Shown: positions 7,579 to 17,255, counted from the first letter of the stretch. The stretch: DNA of 38,245 nucleotides from an uncultured Clostridia bacterium (GCA_947627935.1 CANQXY010000011.1:1-38245), one strand, 5' to 3'. Program-made: numbers and translations. Notes: generated by a model from the sequence alone, not told the origin.

Positions 7579-10212
7579 TTAACTTTTAGATTCTTTACTA
7601 TAAAATACTACTTTTCCAAATTTTGCTTCATTTAATTTCTTCTGCAATTCTACAATTGGTATTGGCAATATAGAAATTAAAATTGTATACATCCATTGCA
7701 TACTATTTAATGGAACTAAACTAAATATTTGTGCTAAACTTGGAATTATTACAACAATAGTTTGAATTATAGTTCCTAATATAAAACTGCCTATTAAATA
7801 TTTATTTTCAAATATTCCTACTTTAAATATTGACCTGTCACTTTTAATATTAAAACTATGTACTAATTCTAACAACCCTATTGCTACAAATGCCATTGTT
7901 CTTCCGACTTCTAATCCATACAAATTATTTCCTAAACTAAATGCAAACAATGTAAGTATACCAATCATAGTTCCTTCAACTATAATTTTATTCCATAATC
8001 CGTCTGAAAATATACTTTTCCTTGAATCTCTTGGTTTTCTTTTCATTATATCTTTATCAGGTGGTTCTAATCCTATTGCTATTGCAGGAAGTGAATCTGT
8101 AACTAAATTAACCCATAAAAGTTGAATTGCAAGTAATGGAGATTTAAATCCTAATATTAATCCCATAAATATTGTAACAATTTCTCCTATATTTGTAGCA
8201 ATCAAAAAATGTACTGCCTTTTTTATATTATCATATATATTTCTTCCTTGTTTCACAGCTTCAACTATTGTTATAAAATTATCATCTGCTAAAATCATAT
8301 CAGAAGCATTTTTCGCAACATCAGTTCCGTTTTTTCCCATAGCAATACCAATGTCAGCATTTTTTAAAGCAGGACTATCATTTACCCCATCTCCTGTCAT
8401 AGCAACAACAGCACCTGTTTTTTGCCATGCTTTTACTATCCTTACTTTATGTTCTGGAGTAACTCTTGCAAATACAGAATATGATTTTATATCTTTTTCT
8501 AATTGTGACTGAGGAATTTTATCTAATTCTGAACCTGTTATTGCTTTATCCCCAATTTTTAATATATCAAGTTCTTTTGATATTGCTTTTGCTGTATAAA
8601 TATGATCTCCTGTTATCATAACTGTTTTTATACCTGCATTTCTACAATTTTTAACAGCCTCTTTTACACCTTCTCTTGGAGGATCTATCATTCCAATTAA
8701 TCCAACAAATATTAAATTTTTTTCTAACATTTCTGAATCAATTTTATCTGGCAACTTATCTAAATCTATATAACCTACACCTATTACTCTTAATGCTTCA
8801 TTTGCCATATTTAGGTTTTCACTTTTAATTTTGCTTTCTTCTGTTTTAGTTAAATCATTTATATATCCATTTTTATATATTTTTGTACATCTATTTAACA
8901 ATATATCTGGTGCACCTTTTGTAATTATCCTATATTTATTTCCCATTTTATGTATTGTAGACATCATTTTTCTATTAGAATCAAAAGGAATTTCATTAAT
9001 TCTTTTCATATTTTTATATAATTCTTGCTTATCTATTCCTTCTTCTAATGCTTTATTTACAATTGCAACTTCAGTAGCTTCCCCTGTTGCAAATGCTTTT
9101 TTATTTTCATATGATATATCACAATTTGTGCACATTGTTGCTAGTTCAATACATAAATTGATATTTTCACTTTTTACTTTTACAACTTTCATTTTATTTT
9201 GTGTCAATGTTCCAGTTTTATCAGAACAAATTACACTACTACTTCCAAGAGTTTCTACTGCAGGTAGTTTTCTTATTATACTATTCTTTTTAGCCATTTT
9301 AGTAACACCAATTGAAAGCATTATTGTAACAATTGCAGGTAGACCCTCTGGTATTGCTGCAACTGCTAGTCCTACAGATGTCATAAACATTTCTACTGGT
9401 TCTATTTTCTTAAATAATCCTATTATAAATATTGCTATACAAATTACTAAGCATGCTATTCCTAAAGTTTTTCCAACCTCCCCTAACTTTTTTTGAATAG
9501 GTGTTTCTGGAGATTTTTCATCTATTATCATATTAGCTATTTTTCCTACTTTAGTATTCATACCTGTTTCTGTAACTATTGCTTTTCCATGTCCATTTAC
9601 TGCAATTGTAGCCATAAACGCCATATTTAACATATCACCAGTTGGAATATCTTTATCAAATACTTCTTTTTCATTTTTTAAAACCGGTTCTGTCTCTCCA
9701 GTTAAACTTGATTCCTCTATTTTTAAATTAAAACTTTCAATTATTCTACAATCTGCAGGAATATAATTTCCAGCTTCTATTTGTATAATATCACCTGGCA
9801 CTAGTTCTTCTGCATTTATTTCATATGTCTTTTTATTTCTTATAACTTTTGCAATAGGTGGTGTCATTTTCTTTAATGCTTCTATAGATTTTTCTGCTTT
9901 TGCTTCTTGTACTAATCCCATAATTGCATTTAAAACAACTATTGCAATTATTATAATAGAATCAAAATAATCATTTTCTCCTTGCATCATAGAAACGACC
10001 GCTGATATAATAGATGCAATTATTAATATAATAATCATGAAATCATTAAATTGTTTTATAAATTTAAAAAATATATTTTCTTTTTTCTTATCTTTTAATT
10101 TATTTTTACCATATTTTTCTTGTCTTCTCTTTACCTCTTCTTCTGACAATCCAAATTCTAAATTTGTCTTAAAGTTTCTAACTACATCATTTATCTTGTA
10201 TGTATGCCACAT
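7579..10212 (-). CDS. Calcium-type cation-translocating P-type ATPase (P-IIA)
   Basis: An 877-residue ion pump of the inner membrane. Order of parts: N-terminal cation ATPase domain; membrane pair at about 55-110; actuator domain with LTGETEP (E173); membrane pair containing AAIPEGLPAIV; phosphorylation domain with D331 in SDKTGTLTQNK; nucleotide-binding region with KGAPD; hinge TGDGVNDSPALKNADIGIAMG; then the C-terminal six-helix bundle with NLVTDSLPAIAIGL. PEGLP in helix 4 and the N..TD pattern in helix 6 are those of Ca2+ pumps (SERCA/YloB group), so Ca2+ export is the best guess; a Mn2+ role is possible. The start ATG has AAAGGAGAGG upstream. It appears monocistronic and divergent from ytaF. 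Confidence 0.93.
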   Translation of the reverse strand: MWHTYKINDVVRNFKTNLEFGLSEEEVKRRQEKYGKNKLKDKKKENIFFKFIKQFNDFMIIILIIASIISAVVSMMQGENDYFDSIIIIAIVVLNAIMGLVQEAKAEKSIEALKKMTPPIAKVIRNKKTYEINAEELVPGDIIQIEAGNYIPADCRIIESFNLKIEESSLTGETEPVLKNEKEVFDKDIPTGDMLNMAFMATIAVNGHGKAIVTETGMNTKVGKIANMIIDEKSPETPIQKKLGEVGKTLGIACLVICIAIFIIGLFKKIEPVEMFMTSVGLAVAAIPEGLPAIVTIMLSIGVTKMAKKNSIIRKLPAVETLGSSSVICSDKTGTLTQNKMKVVKVKSENINLCIELATMCTNCDISYENKKAFATGEATEVAIVNKALEEGIDKQELYKNMKRINEIPFDSNRKMMSTIHKMGNKYRIITKGAPDILLNRCTKIYKNGYINDLTKTEESKIKSENLNMANEALRVIGVGYIDLDKLPDKIDSEMLEKNLIFVGLIGMIDPPREGVKEAVKNCRNAGIKTVMITGDHIYTAKAISKELDILKIGDKAITGSELDKIPQSQLEKDIKSYSVFARVTPEHKVRIVKAWQKTGAVVAMTGDGVNDSPALKNADIGIAMGKNGTDVAKNASDMILADDNFITIVEAVKQGRNIYDNIKKAVHFLIATNIGEIVTIFMGLILGFKSPLLAIQLLWVNLVTDSLPAIAIGLEPPDKDIMKRKPRDSRKSIFSDGLWNKIIVEGTMIGILTLFAFSLGNNLYGLEVGRTMAFVAIGLLELVHSFNIKSDRSIFKVGIFENKYLIGSFILGTIIQTIVVIIPSLAQIFSLVPLNSMQWMYTILISILPIPIVELQKKLNEAKFGKVVFYSKESKS

Positions 10213-10340
10213 AAAATCCTCTCCTTTGTATGTAATCTAATTTAATATATGTGCTTGTACTAAATAATATGATAATAAAAAATAATTTACTATTTTCACA
10301 ATTGTCGTTTTTAATCATATTATGTATAAGAGGTGTTTTT

Positions 10341-11000
10341 ATGTTTCTTACTTGTTTTATTTTAGCACTTTCTGTTAGCATAGATTCATTAAGTATTGGT
10401 ATTACATATGGAATAAAAAATACCAAAATATCTTATGTGGGAAAAGTAATTTTATTTATAATTTCTTTTGTAATATCCATTGTTTCAATATGGTTCGGAG
10501 ATAATCTAAAAAATATCTTTCCTGAAATTTTAACAAAACTTATAGGTACTTTTATTTTAATTTTTATGGGAATATTTATAATATATCAATCAATTAATAA
10601 AAAAGATATAAATAAAATTCAATATCAAGATTTTAAAAATAATGCAGAAGAAAAAATATATAGTTTTTTTATTAAATTCTTAGGAATTACTATACAAATT
10701 ATTAAAAATCCTATTTATTCTGATTTTGATAATTCTAAAAAAATAGATGCAAAAGAAGCTATATTCTTAGGTTTAGCTCTTTCTTTAGATGCTTTTTGTA
10801 TAGGTATAGGAAGTGGAATAATTGGTTTAAATTCTTGTTTATTTCCATTTTTAACTTCGTTTTTTCAATTACTGTTTCTTAATACAGGCATAATCTTTGG
10901 AAGGAAATTAAATTCATTATCAAAATTGCCTGATAATATTTGGTCTGTAATATCTGGTACTTTATTAATTATTATCGGAATAATAAAATTTTTAAATTAA
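10341..11000 (+). CDS. ytaF: Sporulation membrane protein YtaF (MntP-like)
   Basis: A 219-residue polytopic membrane protein of the YtaF family, related to the manganese exporter MntP. It has two similar halves, each with an acidic intramembrane motif: LALSVSIDSLSIGITYGIKN near the N-terminus and LALSLDAFCIGIGSGI in the second half. The upstream ATG at 10251 would add 30 residues that the family lacks. I chose the ATG at 10341 because AGAGGTG lies just before it and the family begins here. The gene runs divergently from the Ca2+ ATPase. YtaF proteins are expressed during sporulation in bacilli, which fits spo0A in the same window; the transported ion is not established. Confidence 0.88.
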   Translation: MFLTCFILALSVSIDSLSIGITYGIKNTKISYVGKVILFIISFVISIVSIWFGDNLKNIFPEILTKLIGTFILIFMGIFIIYQSINKKDINKIQYQDFKNNAEEKIYSFFIKFLGITIQIIKNPIYSDFDNSKKIDAKEAIFLGLALSLDAFCIGIGSGIIGLNSCLFPFLTSFFQLLFLNTGIIFGRKLNSLSKLPDNIWSVISGTLLIIIGIIKFLN

Positions 11001-11014
11001 TTTTATTAAAATAC

Positions 11015-11043
11015 TTGTATTATTTTGTCGAATTATGTATAAT
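11015..11043 (+). promoter_or_regulatory. Promoter of the 71-residue orphan gene
   Basis: -35 TTGTAT (11015-11020) and -10 TATAAT (11038-11043) are separated by 17 bp, about 30 bp before the ATG. Confidence 0.6.
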
Positions 11044-11073
11044 AGGTTTTATCAACTTTTAGGAGGTATTTTT

Positions 11074-11289
11074 ATGACGCAAAGAATTATTTTACGGTAT
11101 CCAGATGGTGAATCACTAATTGAAGCAGATGATAAATCTGTTTTAATTGAACATTTTGTTAATTGGGTTATTGAACAAAAGCACTTTACAGATCATCATA
11201 AAACAGATGATGAAATTACTTTTGTTTTTCCAAAATATTCATATGTTTCGGTGTGTAACATAAAATGGAGAAGACTTTGTAGTAGTTAA
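11074..11289 (+). CDS. Unrecognised 71-residue protein
   Basis: I do not recognise this protein. The start is the ATG at 11074, with a perfect AGGAGG 7 nt upstream; a longer in-frame ATG at 11035 overlaps the -10 box and can be excluded. The protein is soluble, rich in acidic residues and histidine in the middle (FTDHHKTDDEI), and ends with a basic, Cys/Trp-containing tail (CNIKWRRLCSS). No signal peptide or membrane segment is visible. It has its own promoter and a strong terminator, so it is a single-gene unit inserted between ytaF and the convergent smc gene. One of three such short rightward units in this window. Confidence 0.75.
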   Translation: MTQRIILRYPDGESLIEADDKSVLIEHFVNWVIEQKHFTDHHKTDDEITFVFPKYSYVSVCNIKWRRLCSS

Positions 11290-11320
11290 AATAATCAGTC
11301 ATAAACCAAAAGTTTAAAAA

Positions 11321-11350
11321 CAGGGAGCTTGTTGCTCCCTGCTTTATTTT
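11321..11350. terminator. Bidirectional terminator between the 71-residue gene and smc
   Basis: An 8-bp GC-rich stem CAGGGAGC/GCTCCCTG (11321-11328 with 11334-11341) and 5-nt loop. T-rich sequence follows on both strands, so it can end both the rightward orphan and the leftward smc transcript. Confidence 0.85.
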
Positions 11351-14300
11351 AATTTCATAGATAATAATTTAGAAATACCATTTTCCTCCATTGTAATTCC
11401 ATATACTGTATCTGCAACTTCCATTGTTCCTTTTCTATGTGTTATAACTAAAAATTGCGTATTCTTAGAAAACTTCTTCAAATATTCTGCATATCTATAT
11501 ACATTAACATCATCTAAAGCAGCTTCTATTTCATCAAGTATACAAAATGGTGCTGGATTGATTTTTAATATTGCAAATAATAATGCTATTGCAGTAAATG
11601 CTTTTTCTCCTCCTGATAGAAGCATCATATTTTGAAGTTTCTTTCCTGGTGGTTGTACTGTTATATCAATTCCACATTCTAATATATTTTCTTCATCTAC
11701 TAAGCTTAATTCAGCTTTTCCTCCACCAAATAACTCTCTAAATACTTCTCCAAAATTTTGATTTATGATTTCAAATTGTTTCTTAAATTGTTCCTTCATA
11801 ATTTCTGTCATTTCTTGAATCATTTTTCTTAATTTTGTCATAGTATTTTCTAAGTCAACTCTTTGTTCACACATAAAGTCATATCTATCTTTTAATTGTT
11901 TGTATTCTTCTATAGAATCAACATTTACACTTCCTAAATCTCTTATATCTGCTCTTAAGTTATTTACTTTCTTTTGTGTTAATGCAATATTATCTGGCTT
12001 TTTATATTCTACGATTGCATTTGGGGTTAATTCATATTCTTCCCATAGTTTATTTATAATTTGATTTAAATCTTCTTCTATTTTAGATTTTTTAGAATCT
12101 AGTTTTACAATTTGTGATTTTAAATCTTCTATAATTTTAAATTGATTATTTTGTTCTTCTTCTTTTTGATTTAACTTATCATTTTTTTGTAATCTTTCTT
12201 TCTTTAAGTTTTCTATTGTATCTCCACTTGTTTCTACTTGTTTCTTTACTTCTTCAATTTTTTGCTTTGTATCATCTATATTTTTAAGTAATTCTTCTAC
12301 TTCTTTTTCAATTTGACTTATCTGATTTGTTTTGTTTTCTAAACTTTTCTTGTTATTAGTTATATCTTGATTTATCATATTTGATATTTCATCAATTGAT
12401 GTTTCACTTTCATCAAATGAAGATACAGAAATTTTTAAGTTAGTTATATCAAAATTTAAATCATCAATATATTTTTGATCATCTTTATTAAGTTCAGCAA
12501 ACTCATTTATTATTTTTGTTAATTTTTCATTCTCTTCAGTTAACTTAATTATCTTTTCTTCATCTAATGCTTTATTTTTTTCTATCTCTTCTTTTTGAGA
12601 ATCTAAATTTGATGTTTCTTCTTTTAATTTAGCTAATCTTTTTTCAATTCTTTCAATATTTTCATCAATAGCTACAACTTTTTGTTTTTCTGTAGCATAT
12701 GTAATATCTATTTCTTGTAGTTGTTTTTCTAAACTTGCAACTTCTTCTATAATATCTTCTTGTGATGAAATATATTCTTCTTTTTCTGCTTCTAATTTTT
12801 CTATCTTTTGTTTTATCTTTTTAAGTTCTTTTTCTAAACTTTCAATTTCTCTTCCTCTTCCTAAAATATTAACTGTCTTTTTAAGAACTGAACCTCCTGT
12901 AATTGATCCTGATGGATTAATTAAATCACCTTCAATTGTAATTATTCTAAATGAATAATTGTTTTGTTTTGCAAGTTTTATAGCATTTTCCATATTGTCA
13001 ACAATTACAGTTCTTCCTAATAAATTTAATATAATCTGATCATATTTTTTACTATAATCTACTAAATCTGATGCAATTCCAATTACACCTTTATCTTTTC
13101 CTTTTATATTTTCTAACTTTTTACCTTTTACTGATGTTATTGGTAAAAAAGATGCTCTTCCTAGATTATTTTTTCTTAAATGCTCTATTAATCTTTTTGC
13201 ATCTTCTTCTGTTTCTGTTACAACATTTTGAAGACTTGCACCTAAACACATTTCTATAGCTGTTTCATATTCTTTAGGAACAGATATTATATTTGCTAAA
13301 ACCCCATGCATACCTTTTCCTAATTCTTTAATATTTTCACAATCTTTTAATAGTGATTTAACACTTTTTGTATAACCTTCTTTTTCTTTTTCTGTTTCTA
13401 TTAAAAATTTAAGTCTTGATTCTTTAATTCTCATATCACTATATAAACTATTTATATTTGTTTCATAATTTTTAATCTTTTCATTAGCTTGTTCTCTTTT
13501 TTTTGCTATTTTTTCTAAGTTTGCTACTATAGAATTTCTTTTACTTTCTGCATCATAAAATCCTTTAGCAATTTCTTCTTTTTTTAGTCTTGTTGCATCT
13601 AATTCAGAAATATTAGTTGAAATTTCTTGTTTTATTTGTACTTTTCTTTTTTTTATACTTTCATAATTCGCATTTTGCGTACTTATATCTGCTTGAAGCT
13701 CATATTTGTTATCTGTATTTTCTTCTACTTTTTTCTTATGTGATTCTATCTCTTTTTCTTTTTCTGAAAGTTTTCCAGTTAATTTTTCTAATTCCTCTTC
13801 TTTTTCTTTTAATTCGTTTTCAAATTTTTGTCTGTTTTCTCTTAAAGATACTTTTTTAGCCTGCTTTTGTTTTACTTCTTCTTCTAAAGAAGCTATTTTT
13901 AATTTTATTTCTTCTATTTCAGATTCATATCTTGTTTTATTTTCTTTATTATTTTGTATTCTTGTATTTGCAACATTAATATCTGAATTTAATTGTTCTA
14001 TTTCCTTTTGACTTTCAAAACCTATATTTTGCATTGATTCAATTTTTTCAGTAATTTCATCAATTTGAGTTTTTAATTCTTCTTTTAAAGCTTTAATTCT
14101 TTCTAACTTTCCTTCTTCTTGATTACAAGTAGAATTCATTATTTCTTCATCTTTTACTATTTCTTCTAAACTTTGTTTATATTTTTCAATATTATATAAA
14201 AATAAACCTATTTCTATTGATTTTAATTCTTCTCTCAAATTTAAATATTTTTTAGCTTTTTCAGCTTGCATCTTTAATGGTTCTATATTACTTTCTATTT

Positions 14301-14889
14301 CTGATAAAATATCATTTATTCTAAGTAAGTTTACTTTTGTATGTTCTAATTTCTTCTCAGATTCAGCTTTTCTAGTTCTATATTTTACAATTCCTGCTGC
14401 TTCTTCAAAAATATGTCTTCTATCTTCAGATTTATTACTTAATATTTCATCTATTTTTCCTTGTCCAATTATAGAATATCCATCTTTTCCTATACCTGTA
14501 TCCATAAATAATTCTAATACATCTTTTAATCTGCAAGGTACTTTATTTATATAATAACCTGTTTCACCACTTCTATATATTTTTCTTGTAACAGTTACTT
14601 CTGAATATTCTATTGGCAAACTTCCATCTTCATTATCAAATACTAAAGATGCCTCTGCAAATCCTAAAGATTTTCTACTTTGTGTACCTGAAAATATTAC
14701 ATCAAAAGACTTACTACCTCTTAATGATTTCATACTTTGTTCACCTAGAACCCATCTTATACTATCAGAAATATTACTTTTTCCTGATCCATTAGGTCCT
14801 ATAACACTTGTAATACCTGGCATAAACTCTAATACTGTTTTATCTGCAAATGATTTAAATCCTTGTAATTCTAATCTTTTTAAATACAT
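11344..14889 (-). CDS. smc: Chromosome segregation protein SMC
   Basis: An 1181-residue condensin ATPase that compacts and helps segregate the chromosome together with ScpA and ScpB. N-terminal head with Walker A GPNGSGKS (K37). First long coiled coil to about residue 500. Hinge at about 510-665 (GMHGVLANIISVPKEYETAIE through INPSGSITGGS). Second coiled coil. C-terminal head with ABC signature LSGGEKA (S1092) and Walker B FCILDEIEAALDD. Length is standard. The ribosome site AAAGGTGG precedes ATG. In many clostridia smc lies next to rnc and ftsY; here rnc is over 20 kb away and no ftsY is seen nearby, so the usual cluster has been split. Confidence 0.97.
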   Translation of the reverse strand: MYLKRLELQGFKSFADKTVLEFMPGITSVIGPNGSGKSNISDSIRWVLGEQSMKSLRGSKSFDVIFSGTQSRKSLGFAEASLVFDNEDGSLPIEYSEVTVTRKIYRSGETGYYINKVPCRLKDVLELFMDTGIGKDGYSIIGQGKIDEILSNKSEDRRHIFEEAAGIVKYRTRKAESEKKLEHTKVNLLRINDILSEIESNIEPLKMQAEKAKKYLNLREELKSIEIGLFLYNIEKYKQSLEEIVKDEEIMNSTCNQEEGKLERIKALKEELKTQIDEITEKIESMQNIGFESQKEIEQLNSDINVANTRIQNNKENKTRYESEIEEIKLKIASLEEEVKQKQAKKVSLRENRQKFENELKEKEEELEKLTGKLSEKEKEIESHKKKVEENTDNKYELQADISTQNANYESIKKRKVQIKQEISTNISELDATRLKKEEIAKGFYDAESKRNSIVANLEKIAKKREQANEKIKNYETNINSLYSDMRIKESRLKFLIETEKEKEGYTKSVKSLLKDCENIKELGKGMHGVLANIISVPKEYETAIEMCLGASLQNVVTETEEDAKRLIEHLRKNNLGRASFLPITSVKGKKLENIKGKDKGVIGIASDLVDYSKKYDQIILNLLGRTVIVDNMENAIKLAKQNNYSFRIITIEGDLINPSGSITGGSVLKKTVNILGRGREIESLEKELKKIKQKIEKLEAEKEEYISSQEDIIEEVASLEKQLQEIDITYATEKQKVVAIDENIERIEKRLAKLKEETSNLDSQKEEIEKNKALDEEKIIKLTEENEKLTKIINEFAELNKDDQKYIDDLNFDITNLKISVSSFDESETSIDEISNMINQDITNNKKSLENKTNQISQIEKEVEELLKNIDDTKQKIEEVKKQVETSGDTIENLKKERLQKNDKLNQKEEEQNNQFKIIEDLKSQIVKLDSKKSKIEEDLNQIINKLWEEYELTPNAIVEYKKPDNIALTQKKVNNLRADIRDLGSVNVDSIEEYKQLKDRYDFMCEQRVDLENTMTKLRKMIQEMTEIMKEQFKKQFEIINQNFGEVFRELFGGGKAELSLVDEENILECGIDITVQPPGKKLQNMMLLSGGEKAFTAIALLFAILKINPAPFCILDEIEAALDDVNVYRYAEYLKKFSKNTQFLVITHRKGTMEVADTVYGITMEENGISKLLSMKLK

Positions 14890-14922
14890 CTAGACCACCT
14901 TTATTTTTACATCTATTCTTAA

Positions 14923-14951
14923 TTTATATACTATTTTTCGACTTTTGTAAA
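14923..14951 (-). promoter_or_regulatory. Promoter of smc
   Basis: On the minus strand, -35 TTTACA (14946-14951) and -10 TATAAA (14923-14928) are 17 bp apart, just after the trmL stop. Confidence 0.6.
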
Positions 14952-14953
14952 GC

Positions 14954-15454
14954 TTACTTGTCAAAATATGTACTTATTTCTTCTAACCCTTCGAAACTTT
15001 TTTGTCTTAATATATCATATACAACAATTGATACAGAATTTGATAAATTTAATGACCTTAAAGTTTTTCTCATAGGTATTCTAATTGTTTTATCTATATA
15101 TTTTTTTAATATATCTTCAGGTAATCCTTTTGTTTCTTTACCAAATAATACAAAAACTTCATTCATCATTTCAAAGTTTGGTTCTGAATATACATGTTTT
15201 CCTTTTGTTGTTACAAAAAACATATTATTTTCTTCTGGTTTATATTTTTCTAAAAAGCTATTAAATGATGAATGCTCTTCTATTTCTAATTTATCCCAAT
15301 AATCTAATCCTGCTCTTCTTACTTGTTTTTCAGAAATACTAAATCCTAATGGATGTACAAGATGTAGTTTTGCTCCTACTGCAGCACATGTTCTTGCTAT
15401 ATTTCCTGTATTTTGTGGTATTTCTGGTTCTACTAATATTACGTTTAATTTCAT
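14954..15454 (-). CDS. trmL: tRNA (cytidine(34)-2'-O)-methyltransferase TrmL
   Basis: SPOUT-class enzyme that 2'-O-methylates the wobble base of leucine tRNAs. Using the ATG at 15452-15454 the protein has 166 residues, the usual TrmL length. It starts with the family N-terminus MKLNVILVEPEIPQNTGNIA and contains LVHPLGFSISEKQVRRAGLDYW, LFGKETKGLP and the knot-forming IRIPMRKTLRSLNLSNSVSIV. GAGGAA lies 5-6 nt upstream of this ATG. The 18 extra residues of the longest ORF do not fit the family. It is divergent from purC and lies upstream of smc, which has its own promoter. Confidence 0.93.
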   Translation of the reverse strand: MKLNVILVEPEIPQNTGNIARTCAAVGAKLHLVHPLGFSISEKQVRRAGLDYWDKLEIEEHSSFNSFLEKYKPEENNMFFVTTKGKHVYSEPNFEMMNEVFVLFGKETKGLPEDILKKYIDKTIRIPMRKTLRSLNLSNSVSIVVYDILRQKSFEGLEEISTYFDK

Positions 15455-15561
15455 ACTATTCCTCTTTTCTATAATTCTACCTTTGCATTTTATCACAATA
15501 TTAAACAAAATGAAACAATTTTACCTTTATTTAAGTTATTTATTGTATTTTACATAATCTG

Positions 15562-15590
15562 TTGTATTTTTTTATTTATTATGATATAAT
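15562..15590 (+). promoter_or_regulatory. Promoter of purC
   Basis: -35 TTGTAT (15562-15567), 17-bp spacer, -10 TATAAT (15585-15590) with an extended -10 TGA in front. The leader to the ATG is only about 50 nt, too short for a purine riboswitch. Confidence 0.7.
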
Positions 15591-15644
15591 AGTTTGCATA
15601 ACCGTACCTTTAAAATAATTTTCTATTTAATAAGGAGGATTAAC

Positions 15645-16370
15645 ATGATAACCAGAGGTAAGAAGATTTATGAAGGAAAGGCAAATACCATCTATGAAAC
15701 AAATGATCCAAACCTGTTAGAGCTTGAATCCACAGATCGGATTTCAGCCGGCAATGGTGAGAAAAGAGATGTAGTAGAAGGAAAAGGTTTAACAAACAAT
15801 AAAATTTCTACTTTGCTCTTTAAGTTGTTTGAAAAAAATGGTATTCCTACACACTATGTGTGTGACGGAACTAATGAGCACTCAAAAGTAGTGCGCAAAG
15901 CAAACATGATTAAGCTCGAAGTTATCGGAAGATTCATAACAGCAGGCAGTTTCTGCAAACGGTATGGCATTGCATCAGGTATACCTTTTGATAATATGTC
16001 ATTTGAGTTATGTTATAAAAACGATGACTTACCTGAAGCAGATCCATTTATCTCACCAAGTGCTGCAGCTTATGGTTTGCATTTAGCAACTATTGACCAG
16101 CTTGAAGATATTGAAAATTACACATATCTGATCGGTTTGGTAGCAAAAGATTTCTTTGCTAAATTTGGCTTAACTCTTGTTGATTTTAAGGTTGAATTCG
16201 GCATTGATGTTGAAACTGGCGAACTTATACTGTGTGATGAATTTTCTCCAGATACTTGCAGGCTGTGGGACAAAGATGGCAAATCATTTGACAAAGATGT
16301 ATTTCGTAAGGATCTTGGAAATGTTTCCGAAACTTACAAAAAAATCTTGGAAATGGTTGATGTCCAGTAA
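15645..16370 (+). CDS. purC: Phosphoribosylaminoimidazole-succinocarboxamide synthase
   Basis: ATP-dependent joining of aspartate to CAIR, a late step in purine synthesis. With the ATG at 15645 (AAGGAGG 8 nt upstream) the protein has 241 residues, normal for bacterial PurC. Hallmarks: N-terminal KKIYEGKANTIYET, then SAGNGEKRDVVEGKG, the FITAGSFCKRYG segment, VDFKVEFG, and CDEFSPDTCRLWD. Base use stands out: codons such as CGG, CTC, CTG, GCC, GGC and ATC are common here and nearly absent in the neighbours, so the gene looks horizontally acquired. No other purine gene lies in the window. It is a single-gene unit with its own promoter and GC-rich terminator, inserted between divergent trmL and the convergent trmH-like gene. 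Confidence 0.95.
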   Translation: MITRGKKIYEGKANTIYETNDPNLLELESTDRISAGNGEKRDVVEGKGLTNNKISTLLFKLFEKNGIPTHYVCDGTNEHSKVVRKANMIKLEVIGRFITAGSFCKRYGIASGIPFDNMSFELCYKNDDLPEADPFISPSAAAYGLHLATIDQLEDIENYTYLIGLVAKDFFAKFGLTLVDFKVEFGIDVETGELILCDEFSPDTCRLWDKDGKSFDKDVFRKDLGNVSETYKKILEMVDVQ

Positions 16371-16411
16371 TATGGCAGCAAAAATAAACTTTTTTATCGA
16401 GGTTACGGTTA

Positions 16412-16445
16412 AACCCGAATACACAATGTGTATTCGGGTTATTTT
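16412..16445 (+). terminator. Terminator of purC
   Basis: A 13-bp perfect stem AACCCGAATACAC/GTGTATTCGGGTT (16412-16424 with 16428-16440), 3-nt loop, then ATTTTAATTTT. It is more GC-rich than most other terminators here, like the gene it follows. Confidence 0.85.
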
Positions 16446-16463
16446 AATTTTAATCTTTTATAT

Positions 16464-17255
16464 CTAATTTTTTATTTTTTGTCTAACATATTCATATAAT
16501 ACTATTCCTGTTGCAACTGAAGCATTTAAACTTTCTGTTTTTCCAAGCATAGGAATTTTTACTTTTTTATCTGCAATATTTTGAATTTCTTTAGATACAC
16601 CATTTGCTTCATTTCCTATAACTATAACTTTTTTATGATAATTAATATCATATATATTATTATCTGTCTGAAGTGAAGTTACAACTAATTCGTATTTATG
16701 TTTTTTAACTTCTTTTAAATTTTTTACTAAATCATCACATTCAATTATTTTTACTCTAAATATTGCTCCCATTGTAGAACGAACAACCTTTGGATTATAA
16801 CTATCAGCTGTTCCTTTTGATAATAATATTTGCCTTAATCCTATACTATCTATAGTTCTAAGTATTGTACCTAAATTTCCTGGATCTTGTATATCATCTA
16901 AAGCAACTATTATATCTTCTTTATAGTCTATTTCTGTTTTACTATTATTTTTTTCAATAATAGCAAGAATTCCTTGTGGATTTTTAACATCTGTTATATT
17001 AGTAAATATGTTTTCTGTAACATATATGCATTCATAGCTTGCTATTTCATACATTAATTTCTTAGGAATTTCTTGTGTTTTACCACATTCTTCACAAATT
17101 ACTATTTGTTTTATATTTGCTTTTTCATTTATAGCCTCTTCTATAAGTTTGATTCCTTCAATAATGTATTCATTACTTTCATCTCTATACTTTTTATCTT
17201 TTAATTTTTTTATATGTTTAATAAATTCATTATCTTTACTTGAAATTCTTTGCAT
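16464..17255 (-). CDS. TrmH/SpoU-family RNA 2'-O-methyltransferase (YsgA-like)
   Basis: A 263-residue SPOUT methyltransferase. The N-terminal substrate-binding domain (about 1-100, starting ISSKDNEFIKHIKKLKDKKYR) is of the type that recognises ribosomal RNA. The catalytic domain has motif 1 DPGNLGTILRTIDSIG, motif 2 IVIGNEANGVSKE and motif 3 IPMLGKTESLNASVATGIVLYE. The target nucleotide cannot be read; 23S rRNA is the usual assignment. AAGGAG precedes the ATG. It starts 44 bp downstream of the mfd stop, so it may be cotranscribed with mfd or use a TATAAT-like box in the gap. It converges on purC. Confidence 0.9.
   Translation of the reverse strand: MQRISSKDNEFIKHIKKLKDKKYRDESNEYIIEGIKLIEEAINEKANIKQIVICEECGKTQEIPKKLMYEIASYECIYVTENIFTNITDVKNPQGILAIIEKNNSKTEIDYKEDIIVALDDIQDPGNLGTILRTIDSIGLRQILLSKGTADSYNPKVVRSTMGAIFRVKIIECDDLVKNLKEVKKHKYELVVTSLQTDNNIYDINYHKKVIVIGNEANGVSKEIQNIADKKVKIPMLGKTESLNASVATGIVLYEYVRQKIKN

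Noticed and set aside
8831..9496. 221-residue rightward ORF inside the P-type ATPase gene
   Set aside because: Antisense shadow of a strongly conserved ATPase coding region; hydrophobic only because AT-rich codons read in reverse give Phe, Leu and Ile.
10187..10426. 79-residue leftward ORF across the ATPase-ytaF gap
   Set aside because: It overlaps the starts of two divergent genes with good ribosome sites and has no ribosome site or recognisable sequence.
15591..15644. Purine riboswitch upstream of purC
   Set aside because: The leader from the predicted transcription start is only about 50 nt and lacks the conserved three-way junction.
16177..16467. 96-residue ORF overlapping the end of purC
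   Set aside because: Different frame of the purC coding sequence and its terminator; no ribosome site or family resemblance.
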